This document shows, piece by piece, positions 1 through 11,906 of a stretch of 64,000 nt of DNA (the first letter of the stretch is position 1; the number at the start of each line of letters is the position of its first letter). The position numbers and the translations under genes are program-made. The notes beneath the pieces are model-generated. The model saw nothing but the letters and a program-made list of their open reading frames with translations. It was not told the origin of the DNA and did not search any database. The stretch is from Dasypus novemcinctus (Eukaryota > Chordata > Mammalia > Cingulata > Dasypodidae), in NCBI RefSeq assembly GCF_030445035.2, contig NC_080682.1, forward strand, positions 30,238,770 to 30,302,769, in the 5' to 3' direction.

Positions 1-779
1 AGCATATTTGAACAGGCAAAGGAAAGAATTAGCAATGTTGATGATAAGATATCTGAAATCACACAGATAGTAGAACAGATAGACAAAAAAAAAAAGGAAA
101 AAATTCAACTGGACCTCAAGGAATTGAATAACAACACAAAAACACACAAACATATGCATTATGGGCATCCAGGAGGAGAAAAGATGGGAAAGGGAGCAGA
201 AGGAGTGTTTGAGGAAATAATGACCAAAAATTTCTCAACTCTTAGGATGGACATGGGTGTAACATTCGGAGAGGGCATCATATTCCAAGAAAAATACATC
301 CTAGCAGACTTACCTCAAGACAAATACTTATCAGATTGTCAAACGCTAAAGGCAAAGACAGAATCTTGAAAGCAGCAAAGGAAAAGAAACCTATCACATA
401 TAAGGGAAGCTCAATAAGATTCAGTGCTGATTTCACATCTGAAGCCATGAAGGTGAGAAGGTCATGGTATGTCACAGTCAAGATGCAAGAAGAAAAAACC
501 CTGCCATCCAAGAATTCTGTATGCAGCAAAATTGCCTTTCAAAATGAAGTAGAATTCAATCTATTAACAAAAAACAGACATTGAAAGTATTTGTCAACAA
601 GAAACCTGCCCTTCAAGAAATACTAAAAGGTGTTTCACAGGTTGAAAGGAAAAACAGGAGAAAGAGGATTAGAGGAGAGTGTAGAAAGGAAGATTATTAG
701 TAAAAATAACTAAAAGAATAAAAAGAGAAATAAAAATGAAATTTGACTTATATAAGCCTAAGACTGTGGCTATAATAAG

Positions 780-3700
780 TTCTGCCTATACAATAATTTT
801 ATTAATGTTAATGATTAAACTCTCCAATCAAAAGACATAGATTCGCAGTATGGGTATGGTAATATAACCCATCTATATGCTGTGTAAAAGAAATTCACCT
901 TAGATCCACAAATAAGTTGCCAGTGAAAGGTGGGAAAAAGATTTTACACACAAACAGTAATCAGAAAAGGGCAGGAGGAGCTAAACAAATATCACACAAT
1001 ATAGAGTTTCAATGCAAAGCTATGGTAAGAGATAAAGAAGGAAACTGCATATTAATAAATGGGGCAGTATACCAAGAATAAAGAACAATCATAGATATTT
1101 ATGCACTTATCCAGGGTGCCCCAAAATATATGAGACAAATACTGTTAAATATAAGGGGAGAAATAGATGCCTCTAGAATCATAGTGGAGGACTTCAATAC
1201 ACCATTATCACATTAGACAGAACATATCAAGAGAGGCACAATAAAGAAACAGCAATCTTAAATAATATGTTACAGGAACAAGTCCTAATGGACATATATA
1301 TATAACATTACACCCAAATACTTTTGGTTATACATTCTTCTTGTGTGCTTATTGATTATTCTCCAAGAGAGACCACATTCTGGGTCATAGAATGAGACTC
1401 AATGAATTTAGAAAGATTTAAATTATAAAAATCAATTTTTTCTAATCACAATGGAATGACCCTAGAAATTAACAAGTGACACATATCCAGAATAGGCACA
1501 AATACATTGAAGTTAAGCAACAGATTATTAAACAATTAGTGGGTCAAGAAGGAAATTGCCAGAGAAATCAGTAAGTACCTGGAAGCAAATGAAAATGAGA
1601 ACACAACATATCAAAATTTATAGGATGCAGCTAAAGCAGTGCTGAGGAAGAAATTTATAGCATAAGTGCCTAAATTTAAAAAAAGAAGAAAGAGCTAAAA
1701 TCAAAGACTTAACTGCTTACCAGAAGGAACTAGAAAAAGAACAACAAACTCATCCCAAAGCAAGCAGAAAGAAGAAAATAACAAAGATTAGAGGAGACTT
1801 AACTGAAATTGAGAATTTAGAAAGAAATAGAAAAAAATTAACAAAACCAAATGTTGGTTCTTTGGGAAAATTAATAAAATTGACAAACCTTTAGCTAGCT
1901 AGACTAACAAAGAAAAAAAGAAAAAAGATGCAAATAAATAAAATCAGAAATGAAAAAGGTGATATCACCACTGACCCCACAGAAATATAGCCTATCATAA
2001 GAGCAGACTTTGAAAAATTGTATGCCAATAAGAGGGACAATTTAGATGAAATGAAGGAATTCCTAGAAACACAGGAGCAGCATACATTAATGGAGGAAGA
2101 GATAGAAGAATTCAACAGACAAAGCACAAGTAGTGAGATTGGTTTAGTCATCAAAAACCTCCCAACCAAGAAAAGCCAGGACTAGATGGCTTCACAGGTG
2201 ATTCTACCAATCATTCCAGAAATAATTAACACCTATCCTGCTCAAACCCTTCAAAAATTGAAGAAGAGGGAATATTATCTAACTCATTCTATGATGCCAA
2301 TATCACACTAATACCAAGGTCAAATACAGATGTCAAAACAAAACTACAAGACCAATCACTCTAATGAACTTAGATGCAAAAATTCAAAACAAAATAGTTG
2401 CTAATCAAATCAATACAGAACTTATACACCATGACCAAGTGGGTTTTATCACAGATATGCAAGGATGATTCAACATAAGAAAATCAATCTATGGAATCCA
2501 CCACATTAATAGATAGAAGGGAAAAAAATCACATGATCATCTCTAGCAGTGAAAAGAAGTCATTTGACAAACTACAGTATCTTTCCTTGACAAAAACATT
2601 TTGAAAGATAGAAACAGAAGGAAACATCCTCCACATGATAAAGGGCATATATGAAAAATTCACAACTAACATTATACTCCATGGGGGAAATGTTAAAGGC
2701 TTTCCTCTAAGATCTGGATCAAGACAAGGATGCCCACTGTCACCACTCTTAATTAACATTGTATTAGAAGTACTTGCTTGAACACTTAGGCAGGAAAAGG
2801 AAATAAAAGGCATACAAATTGGGAAGGAACAAGTAAAAATTTAATTTTTTTTGCAGGTGACATGTTCCTATATGTAGAAATTTCCAAAAAATTTACAATA
2901 AAGCTTCTAGAGCTGATAAGTTTAGTAAAGTGGCAGGATATAAAATCATCATGCAAAAACAGTAGTGACTCTTAACAATAATAATGAGTAATCTTAGTTG
3001 GAAATTAAGAAAAAGGTCCATTTACAATAATAGTTAAAAGAATAAAATATCTAGGAATAAATTTAACTGAGGATGTAAAGAACTTATACACAGAAAGCTG
3101 GACATCATTGCTAAAGGAAATCAAAGAAGACCTACATAAATGGAAGAATATTCCATGTTATGGATTGGAAGCCTAAATATCAATTATATTGTTCATTCTA
3201 CCCAAATCAATTTACATACTCAATGTAATATCAAAAGCACTAGCAAAGCAAGTTATCAAAATTATTTGGAAGTGTAAGGGGTGCTAAATAGCCCAACACC
3301 TCTTGAGAAAGAAAAACAATGCCAATTGAAGGAATCATGCTGCCTGACTGTTAAGCATACTACAAAGTTACATTTGTCAAAACTGCATGATTTTTGTACA
3401 AGGGTAGACACACTGACTAATGAAACCAAATAAAAAATCTAGATGTAAATCTTTGCATATGTGGTCAACTGATATTTGACAAGGTCTCAAAGCCCACTCA
3501 ACTGGGAAAGAATTGCCTCTTCAACAAATGGTGCTGGGAGAACTGGATATCCATATCTCTAAGAATGAAAGAAGATCACCATCTCATGCCCTATACCAAA
3601 ATTAACTAAAGATGGATCAAAGACCTAAATATAAGTGCCAAAACCATAAAGCTCCTAGAAGATAATGTTGGGAAGCATCTACAAGATCATGCAGTAGAAA

Positions 3701-4250
3701 ATGGTTTCATAAACTTTACACCCAAAGCATGAGAAATGAGAGGAAAAGTAGATAAATGGTTTCTCCTCAAAAATTAAAAAAAAAAAACAACAACAAAACT
3801 ATTGTGAATCAAAAGAGGCAAGAAAGTGAAAAGTCAGTCTACTCAATGGGAGCAAATATTTGGGAAGCACTTATCTGAGAAGGGTCTCATATCCAATATA
3901 TATAGAGAAAACATAAATCTCAATAATAAAATTACAAAAAACCATTGTAAAAAAAGGGCAAGAAGGTTGAATAGAAGTTTTCAAAAGAGGAAAATAAAAT
4001 GGCTAAAAGCCCACGAAAAGATGCTTAATATCTGCATGTATTAGGGAAATGCAAATCAAAACTACAATGAGATAAGTCTTACACTTATTAGACTGGCTGT
4101 TATTTAAAATACACAAAACTACAAGTGTTGGAGAGGATAGTAACACACCACTGTTGGTTGAAGGTGGAATGGTACAGCCACTATTGAAGATGGTTTGGAA
4201 TTTCCTCAGGAAGCCAAGTATAGAATTGCCACATGAATATACTCAATTGT
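780..4250 (+). pseudogene. Degenerate LINE-1 ORF2 (endonuclease-reverse transcriptase)
   Basis: In an active LINE-1 this product nicks the target DNA and reverse-transcribes the element RNA. An endonuclease segment with residues DFNTPL is visible near 1180-1210. The RT block SRQGCPLSP is readable at 2719-2745. The RT active-site box is at about 2850-2861 and reads FAGD, not the usual FADD, so a catalytic aspartate is lost. The longest open stretches are under 100 codons. The start and end given here are estimates from the flanking ORF1 region and the LTR insertion point. Confidence 0.8.
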
Positions 4251-4261
4251 AGGAATATATC

Positions 4262-5267
4262 TGTAGCATTTTGGCATGGTTTTTGAATTCCAAAAATAGG
4301 TATTGGATTATGTTTGTAAACTGGTATATTCCTCTGGGCATATTAGATTGTATTTGATTCAAAGGTTTCACACTTACTTGATTAAATTAGGATTGGAATA
4401 TGATTCAGCCACATCAGTAGGATGTTGAGTCCCCACCCCCTTGGTGGGCAGGGACTCCCAGAGAAAATAACATGGCAGAAAAGAAAGAGTCTTTTATTCT
4501 GGAGCCCCTGGAAGTAAATACACAGGAGAGTGATCCGACCCACGGATCAGTCGAACCAAGACCTGAGGGAGGGAGTGGGAATGAAAGGGACAAGAGACAC
4601 AAAGAATGGAGACAAGACAGGATTCTGATCAAGTCTCATTTATTGAGGGTCAATCAGGGGTATTTATAGCCAGGAATGAATGAGGTTTCACACCACAGAT
4701 CTGATTGGTTCACGTCAGGAAGTCTTTTCGCGGACGTTTCAAAACAATCGTCTGAATGGCGTGAGGATAGAAACTTAATTACTACAGTGAGAGTGGGGAA
4801 ACGGAAACTTAACGGGGTTAGTATCTAAAAATAGCACTTAGCAACAAGATTGCCAATACAACACCAGTGAGAGGCAGTTTCCCACAGGAGAGGAGCACAG
4901 AGGAATAGGAAAAGCTCCACTGATATGGTAGAGACCCTGTGAAGAGATAGAGCCTGATAGCCAACAACTGTAGCTGAGTCCAGATAGAAACAAGCCACAG
5001 GAAAGAGATTAAACTTATGACAGCCTGCAGCTGAGATTGGATAATTTTGGACCACAGAGCCTTAAGAGGAAGAGGAAGAGAAAGGTCGAACCCTTGCAGA
5101 GACTGGCAGTCATCTTGCACCAATATAGGGCAACAGACTTTGGTGAGGGAAGTAACTAAAGCTTTATGACCTTCTGACTATAAACTTCTATCCCAAATAA
5201 ATGCCCTTTATAAATGTCAAAAGATTTCTGGTATCTTGCATCAGCACCCCTTTAGCTGATTAATACA
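4262..5267 (+). mobile_element. Solo LTR, ERVL/MaLR-like, inside the LINE-1
   Basis: The segment begins TGTAGC, ends AATACA, and is flanked on both sides by the 5-bp direct repeat ATATC (4257-4261 and 5268-5272). Five-base duplications are typical of class III (ERVL/MaLR) insertions. LINE-1 sequence is continuous across the site once the insert is removed. A polyadenylation signal AATAAA lies at 5196-5201, which sets the forward orientation. About 644 bp remain after subtracting the nested LTR and its duplicated target. The family name is inferred; the ends and target duplication are seen directly. Confidence 0.82.
4531..4886 (-). mobile_element. Nested solo LTR of a retrovirus-like element (6-bp TSD)
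   Basis: On the minus strand this 356-bp unit starts TGTGGG and ends GGATCA, with the canonical TG...CA termini. The 6-bp repeat GGAGAG flanks it at 4525-4530 and 4887-4892; this length is usual for class II (betaretrovirus-like) ERVs. Promoter parts follow in order on the minus strand: inverted CCAAT at 4704-4708, TATAAATA at 4661-4668, and AATAAA at 4639-4644. It is inserted into the older LTR around it. No internal retroviral sequence is present, as expected for a solo LTR left by recombination. Confidence 0.85.
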
Positions 5268-5409
5268 ATATCCAAAAAATTGAAAGGAAGAATGGGGACA
5301 GATATATGCACACCAATGTGCATCATGACATTATTCACATTTGCCAAAATTTGGAAGCAACTCAACTGTCCTTAATACTTATCCTTAATACTGTAATAAA
5401 TTTCAAATT

Positions 5410-5990
5410 AAATTATGAGGAGTGAGGTAAGGAATGAGGTCTCCCCCCTCCATTAAATTATCCAGTTTCCCAGGCAGATTTTCAATAATCAAATGACTTT
5501 ATATATTGGTTTATAACTAGATTATTCTTTTCTACCTTCAAGTTTTCTATCTTTTATGTTTTATAGTAAATCTTTAAGCCTTCCGGCTATATTAAAATAC
5601 TTTGGGTATTTCAGGTTCTTTGCATTTCCATAAATATTTTAGGATCAGCTTATCAATTTACTTAAACAAATGGTTGAGATATTGATAACACATCAAATCT
5701 ACATATTACTTTGAGGATAACTGACATTTTAATAAAACTAAGGGTTTAGACCAGGGAATATATTCTCTATTTTCACTCTCTAAGATCTTGACAAGTTTGA
5801 TAATTTTATTCCTACTTTTTTTACTTGTTTTATTTCTGATTATTTTATTTAGTTTTTATTTTATATTTTATATTTCAAAACTTTGTTGTGAGCATATAGA
5901 AATACAATTGATATTAAATATAATAAATCTAGCATTTTTGCATTTATCTTCATATGTATATATATGTAAAGCATATCTAAAATAACTTTA
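5410..5990 (-). mobile_element. Old LINE-1 fragment (probable)
   Basis: The AT-rich sequence resembles the reverse complement of a LINE-1 ORF2 interior, including wording like the usual 'frequency of Met/Ile-rich' ORF2 stretch around 5580-5760. Similarity is judged by eye and is weak. The short forward reading frame inside it at 5788-5985 is not considered coding. Confidence 0.45.
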
Positions 5991-5994
5991 AAAG

Positions 5995-8251
5995 CTCCTA
6001 AAGTTTTTAAAAATAAAAAAGCTCCTTTAAAAATAAAAAATAAAAAAATGGAAGACTTACACTATTTGATTTCAAAAATTTGTATAAAAAGGTCCAATAA
6101 TCATGACAGTGTGACATTAGCATAATAGTACATAACTAAATCAAAGAAATAAAACAGCACAGAAATAGTCTAAAACATATATGCAAAAATTATTTTTATT
6201 AAATTTTCAAAAGAAGAAAGTGGGGAAAGAATGGTCTTTTGAAAAATTGAATACCCATAGCCATAAAAAATAATTTAGTACAGACTTCACACCATAGGCA
6301 AAAATTAACTCAATATTTATCATAGACTTATGTGCACAACCTAAAATCACATAATGCCTAGAAGAAAATATATAAAAAAATCTTTCTCAGCTTGGGAAAG
6401 ATAAGAATTTTTGTATCCTACAATAAAAACATAATCTATAATTTTTCTTTACATTGATAAATTGACCTTCATGCAGATTAAGAATTTCTCTTTTTAGCAG
6501 GGTAAAACAATACTCATTTATTTTATTTTACTTTTTAATTTTTTTTAAGAGGAGCTTTAGAGTATATAAATGGTACCTAAAATATAAGGAATTTCCATAT
6601 GTTCCATGTCATTCCTCTCCGACACTTGCCCACATTAACCACGTCCTTCAGCATGGAGGGATTATTTCCAAGCTCCAGCTGGCAATCCATCTGGAAAAAG
6701 AGCTTCACCAAAAGGGGGAAATAGTAAATACAAATAAGTTTTTATGGCCAAGAGATTTCAAAGTGAGTCAGGAGGTCATTCTGAAGGTTAAGCTTATGCA
6801 AGTCTTAGCGGGATCTTACTGACTGCCACAGAAAACAGAACCTCAAATAGTGGAACTCCTGAGGGACATAGAGACATCTAGAAATTGTAAGCAGGACAGA
6901 CAGCTCAGGAATTCCTACCCTGTCAGTGGGTTTTACTTTAGAGCTTATGCTTCCTAGTGTAACAGAGTTAGACTCAAATATATGTTCTCAATATATGGCT
7001 CTTCTGCCTTTTTTATTTGAATGTATAATTAGCACTATTCTTGATGAATATATGCCCCAGAGACTTAAATCTTTGGGCCATCCATGTGACAGTTGAGCCC
7101 TGAATTTGAGCAGAGTCATAACACCTTCTCTCCAGTTCATTGGACCCATCCAGAAAAACTTAGCAAGTAGATGATGATAGACAATGCCCATCCCAGGGAA
7201 CAGAGAGTATCTGCAACTGCAAGGATGATAATCCCATCCATCTGCTCCATGGGATCTAAGCTACTTTCAATTAGAAGCAGAGTGGGCATCACCATCCCGA
7301 AATCCTCAAGATTGGGGAATGAACAATGGACTAAAATAGACTTATTATTATTTAACTGTAGACTTATTGTTATTCTAGTAATGGAAAAATTCTTATCATT
7401 GACATAAGGTAGTGGTCACCAGAGGTTCTGAGGGATGGGAGAGGAAAGAAGAGATGTAATATGGGGAAAATTTCAGGACATTGGAGTTGTCCTGTATGAC
7501 ATTGCTGTGACAGATATAGGTCATTTTATATATTGTCATAACCTGCAAAATTGCGTGGGATGGAGTGTGAACTATAATGTGAACTGCAGCCCATGATTAA
7601 TGCAATGCTTCAATACATGTTCATCAATTGTAATAAAGATTTTCTTTTTTATGACAGACACCGTAAGAAAATGAAAGAATGTACAGGCATATGGAAAATA
7701 TTTGCAAATCACAAATTTTAAAGTAGGTGTTGTATCCAAAATATATTAATAAGTCTCATAATCTAATAATAAGAAAATAAATTTCAATTTAAAATGGGCA
7801 ATAATTTACAGTTAGTTTGCTAAAGAAAATATGGAGAAGGTAAATTATCTCATGAAAAGATATTCAACTTAATTATGTATTAGTTAAATGCAAACAAATA
7901 TCAAAATGAAATAATCTAGGTATCAATCATCAAGTGAATGGATAAATATATTATGAAATATCCATACAAGAGAATGCAATACAACAACAAAAAGATATGA
8001 GAAATGAATTTCAAAATAATTGTCCCAAGTAAAAGAAGCTAAACAAAATTGAGTACATATTGCATGATTTCATTTAAACAAGATTTTAGGAAATACAAAC
8101 TAAAATATAGTGATAGGAAAGAGTTCAGTCATTTTCAAGGGACCAAAATTTCTTAGCCATTGTCTATAATGCAGAGATACAAATTGTTTTGTTATTGAAT
8201 GTAATAGGGGCAGCCAATTGACCCAAACCATTCAATGAGAAGTCCCTCCAT
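5995..8251 (+). mobile_element. Old LINE-1 ORF2 3' fragment, split by a nested LINE-1 tail
   Basis: Forward LINE-1 ORF2 C-terminal sequence runs from about 6040 to 6485, and resumes at about 7650-8160 at the next expected position of the same element. The intervening 1.1 kb is a separate insertion. The fragment is very diverged and has no open frame of note. Its right end is the target into which the 8.27-12.86 kb LINE-1 inserted. Confidence 0.65.
6500..7640 (+). mobile_element. Lineage-type LINE-1 3' tail, nested, with an inverted 5' end
   Basis: From about 6645 to 7637 the sequence matches, in the same order, the long tail at about 35440-36650. The first 140 bases (about 6505-6645) instead match that tail family in reverse orientation, like the sequence at 38041-38170. 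Such a 5' inversion is what twin priming during LINE-1 insertion produces. Imperfect T-rich repeats near 6482-6498 and 7638-7655 may be the target duplication. Confidence 0.6.
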
Positions 8252-8854
8252 TCCTCATTGATTTTTTAAAAACTAATTTATTGAAGTATATCACTCATAC
8301 ATAAACATACATAAAGTGTGTGACAATAGTTCTGAACTTAAAAAACAAACATATATAACATCATACAGGACTCTCATAATTCACCCTACCACCAATACCT
8401 TGCATTGTTGTTAAATCTTTTTAACAAATGATTAAAGAGCATTGTCAAAATATTACTACTAAACAAAGTATTTTCCCCTGACCAACCCTATTATTATTAT
8501 CTTTATATCATTTATATATGAACGTACACAAACAATTAAGTGTATAGTAAAAGTTGTGAACTTACAAAGCAAACATGCATAACATCATACAGGGGTCCCA
8601 TACATAAACCCTGCACCAACATCTTGCATTGTCATGAGAAGTTTGTTACAAATTATAAAAGAATATTGTCAAAATTTTATTACCAATCATAGTCCTTATC
8701 TTACATTTGGTGTGTTTTTCCTCCAACCCACCCTATTATTTTTTTAAAATATTTTTTATGACAGAAGTTGTAAACTTAGAAAACAATTATGCACATGTGC
8801 AGAATTCCCAAATGCGGCGGCTTGCTCGGTCGGTAGAGGTGGGGTCTGGCTGCG

Positions 8855-8946
8855 GACGAGGGGTCGGTCCAGCTCTGGACGAGGGGTTGGTCCCACTTGG
8901 AACGAGGGGTCGGTCCGGCAGCAGACGAGGGATCGGTCTCACAAGG
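8855..8946 (-). repeat. Four 23-bp tandem units in the LTR R/U5 side
   Basis: The motif GACGAGGGGTCGGTCC recurs with starts at 8855, 8878, 8901 and 8924, an exact 23-bp period with a few substitutions. It lies downstream of the predicted transcription start, so it would be transcribed in the R-U5 part. Confidence 0.85.
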
Positions 8947-8966
8947 GGTTGCGCAGTTCGGCTGAC

Positions 8967-9022
8967 GGGGTCGCCCGGCGAAGCCGGCGACGAAGGGGTC
9001 ACCCGGAGAAGCAGGCGATGAA
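8967..9022 (-). repeat. Two 28-bp tandem units in the LTR R/U5 side
   Basis: Two copies beginning GGGGTCGCCCGG and GGGGTCACCCGG start at 8967 and 8995, a 28-bp period. They are next to the 23-bp array but unrelated in sequence. Confidence 0.75.
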
Positions 9023-9144
9023 CTGGGGACAAGGGAGGCCAGGCCCTTGTCGGGGGCTCTCAGGACTGGAGGGCGCACAGCAGAAGAACTACCACGGAGA
9101 CAAGGTAAACACGCAAGTCCACTTTATTGAGGGAGAGGCAACAG

Positions 9145-9151
9145 TTTTATA
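9145..9151 (-). promoter_or_regulatory. LTR TATA box
   Basis: On the minus strand this reads TATAAAA. It sits 18 bp downstream of one inverted CCAAT motif (9169-9173) and 44 bp downstream of another (9195-9199), and 17 bp upstream of the AATAAA at 9123-9128. This is a normal retroviral U3/R arrangement, giving a predicted start near 9115-9125 on the minus strand. Confidence 0.7.
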
Positions 9152-9298
9152 GGGGCTGGGGAAGGCTGATTGGTCGAAGCCACACCCTGTTCTGATTGGT
9201 TGCCAGCGAAAGGTCAGTGGGCGGTACCGGATGGGGGAGGGGTGGTGGTTAGAGATTGGCTGTCGCTGTTGCTGGGGGAAGGGGCAGGGTTTAGGGAT

Positions 9299-9527
9299 TG
9301 GTGGCTGCTGTTGCTGGGGTGGAGGGCAGACTGGAGTTTCCCGCCCACGCCTGGCTGTTGCTGCTGTCTGGGGGAGGGAAAAGGGCAGACTGGATTTTTC
9401 CGCCCACACCTGGCTGTTGCTGCTGTCGGGGGAGGGGAAAAGGGCAGACTGGAATTTTCTGCCCATGCCTGGCTGTTGCTGCTGTCGGGGGAGGGGAAAA
9501 GGGCAGACTGGAATTTTCTGCCCTGCG
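9299..9527 (-). repeat. 59/60-bp tandem repeat in the LTR U3
   Basis: Three full units start at 9350, 9409 and 9468 (59, 59 and 60 bp), preceded by a diverged partial unit from about 9299. Each carries CTGTTGCTGCTGTC and GGGCAGACTGGA blocks. The position upstream of the TATA box is where retroviral enhancer direct repeats normally lie. The repeats keep several frames open on both strands, which creates spurious long ORFs. Confidence 0.85.
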
Positions 9528-11051
9528 CCTGCGCAGGGAGAAGGAAGAAGAAGGGTGCCGCCGCCCCACAAGGCATCGGGTGGCGCCATCTGGGAGGAGG
9601 GGCGGCCGCGGAAGCATGGCTGCCGAGAAGGGGAGACCCGAGGGCACTCTGCGCCCATGCCGAGCTTCCTTCAGGGGTGGCGGTGGGCCCGACCAACCAC
9701 CCTATTATGGGGGCAGCGGAATTAGGCCTACCGCGGCCGCTCCCCTGCCAGGCCAGCAAACCACACTTCAGCCCGAGGGGTGACCGCACCCAAACAACAC
9801 CCCTCCATCAACACATCACAATGTGGTGGAACATTTGTTGCAGAGAAGAAAATATCATCTGATTGTTACCATGTCCATAGTGTACATTTGGCTCACATTG
9901 TCCATACTACCTCATTATTGAGTGCATCTTTCATATAGATACAAGAATACTGTATTATTACTACTAACCACAGTCCATAGGTCACTCCATCTGTATTTTT
10001 CCTATGCTTCTCCACATTCCCAACACCCTGAAGTAGTGATGTACATTTGCTATAGCTCACAAATGACACCCTTGCATCTGTACCATCAAACACAATTCTC
10101 ATCCACCTCTTGGTTTATTGTGCTATTCAGTTCCTAGATTATTCTCTAGCATTCTGTCAATTGACACTTACATACCTAGACTATGATTTTCAGTCACATC
10201 CACATTTATAAACTAGCTCTTACTCATTATGTGTTACCATCCACTCTGTACATTTCCACACTTTAACAGTAAAGATAATTAAAACTTCTATGTACATTAA
10301 ACATCAGTAGTCCATTTCAGTCTTCCTCTTTTCTCCTTTAAGAATCCACCACCTATCACCAGGTATTGGAGATATTTTCCTACAATTTATTCAAGAAGCT
10401 TTATGGTTCTTGCTACTATTTTTAGGTTTTTGATCCTTTTGAGTTAATTTTTGGATAAGATGTGAGATAGGTGTCCTCTTTACTTCTTTCAGCTATGGAT
10501 ATCCAATTCTTTCAGCACCATTTGTTGAATGGATTATTCTGCCTGAGCTGTGTGCATTTGACAGGCTAGTCAAAAATCCCTTGACCATACATGTGAGGGT
10601 CTGTTTCTGAACCATAAATTATGTTCCACTCATTTATGTGTCTGTTTTTTGCCAGTACCATGCTGTTTTTACCATTATAGCTATGCAATATGATTAAAGT
10701 CTGGAGATGAGGGCTCGCTTTTCCTTTTTATGATGTTCCTGGCTATTCAGGACCACTTACCCTTCCAAATAAATTTGATGATCATATTTTCACATTTTTT
10801 AAAAATATAGGTGGAATTTTAATTGGGATTGCTTTGAATATGTATATCAATTTGAGTAGAAATGACATCTTAATGATATTTAATCTTCCAATGCATAAGC
10901 ATGGAATGTTATTCCAGTTATTTAGGCCTTTTTTGTTCCTCTTAATATTGAGTTGCATTTTTCTGAATACAACCGCTTTACAACATTGCTTGAATTTATT
11001 CCTATTTGCATTTGATCCGCCATATTTTATTTTCACCACTCTTTTGACACT

Positions 11052-11906
11052 TTAGTTACCTTTATTGATATAATCTTCATTTCTAGACTCTCTTCCAGGC
11101 CCTGTCTCTTGTCTTTTATTTTCAGGCTCTAGCACACCCTTTAGTATTCCCTGAAAATCTGGTCTCTTGCTTAGGAATTCTCTCAGTTTCTGTTTATTTG
11201 TGAATTCTAGTTTCACACTCATTTTTGAAAGATAGTCTTGCTGGATATAAAATTCTTGGCTTGGAGCTTTCCTCTTGTAGCTTCTTAAACATGTCAGACA
11301 ACCCTTTTCTAGTCGGCATGGTTTCTGGTGAGAAGTCAGCACTTAATCTTATTGGATATCCCTTCTATATTATGCATTGCTTTTCTCTTATGTTCTCAGA
11401 ATTCTCTCTTTGTCTTTGGCCTTTGATATTCTGATGAATATGTGCCTTGGAGTTGGTCTACTCAGATTTTTTTTTTTGGATGGGAGTACATCATGCTTCT
11501 TGGACATGGATATCTATATCCTTCAATAGGGTTAGGAAATTTTCCACCATTATTCCTTCAAATATTCCTTCTGCCCTTTTTCTTTCTCTTCTCTTTATGG
11601 GACACCCATAACACATATATTTGCATGCCTTTTGCTGTCATTTGGTTCTCTGAGACCTTGTTCAATTTTTACCATTATTTTCTTCATCTGTTCCTTTGTC
11701 TGTTCAATTTCAGAGGCTATTTTATCAAGCTCACCAATCCTTTCTTCTGCTTCCTCAAACCTGCTATTATATGATTCCAATTTTTTAAAAATTTCATTTA
11801 TTGCACCTTTCAGTCCCATAAAATCTGCTATTTTTCTATGTATGCTTTCAAATACTTTTTTGTGATCATCCAGTGATTTCTTAATATCTTTAATTTCTTT
11901 AGTCAT
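11052..11906 (-). pseudogene. LINE-1 ORF1 (coiled-coil RNA-binding protein), broken
   Basis: ORF1p binds LINE-1 RNA as a coiled-coil trimer. The piece at 11595-11906 encodes a heptad-rich stretch (for example EEAEERIGELDKIASEIEQT) typical of the ORF1 coiled coil, followed by the GVP motif near the edge of the RRM region. A second open piece at 11052-11342 encodes the later LREFLSKRPDFQGILKGV-type segment. The two are separated by frameshifts and stops. It lies in the ORF2-depleted reverse LINE-1. Confidence 0.75.

Larger units (their letters stand above)
1..5405 (+). mobile_element. LINE-1 remnant (ORF1 3' part to near the 3' end), interrupted
   Basis: The window opens inside the ORF1 region of a forward LINE-1. 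Coiled-coil-like and later ORF1 segments lie at about 1-700, the ORF2 region follows, and LINE-1 3' sequence stops near 4261. The element resumes at about 5273 after an inserted LTR and fades out by about 5405. All frames are broken by stops and indels, so it is inactive. The 5' end lies outside the window. The 3' limit is approximate because no clean poly-A tail or target duplication is visible. Confidence 0.9.
8813..9788 (-). mobile_element. GC-rich solo LTR, 976 bp, with internal tandem repeats
   Basis: The termini are TGCGGC and CCGCA on the plus strand, and the 6-bp repeat CCCAAA flanks it at 8807-8812 and 9789-9794. It interrupts the tail of the reverse LINE-1. On the minus strand there are inverted CCAAT boxes (9195-9199, 9169-9173), TATAAAA (9145-9151) and AATAAA (9123-9128), in promoter order. 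The GC content is far above that of its surroundings. The 6-bp duplication and promoter layout resemble those of the LTR at 4531-4886, suggesting related class II-like families. No gag, pol or env sequence is attached. It appears fairly young, as its ends and repeats are well kept. Confidence 0.87.

Noticed and set aside
9089-9862. Long overlapping open frames (up to 230 codons) on both strands
   Set aside because: They run through the LTR's 59/60-bp GC-rich tandem repeats, which keep several frames open in parallel. They read repeated low-complexity peptides and match no protein.
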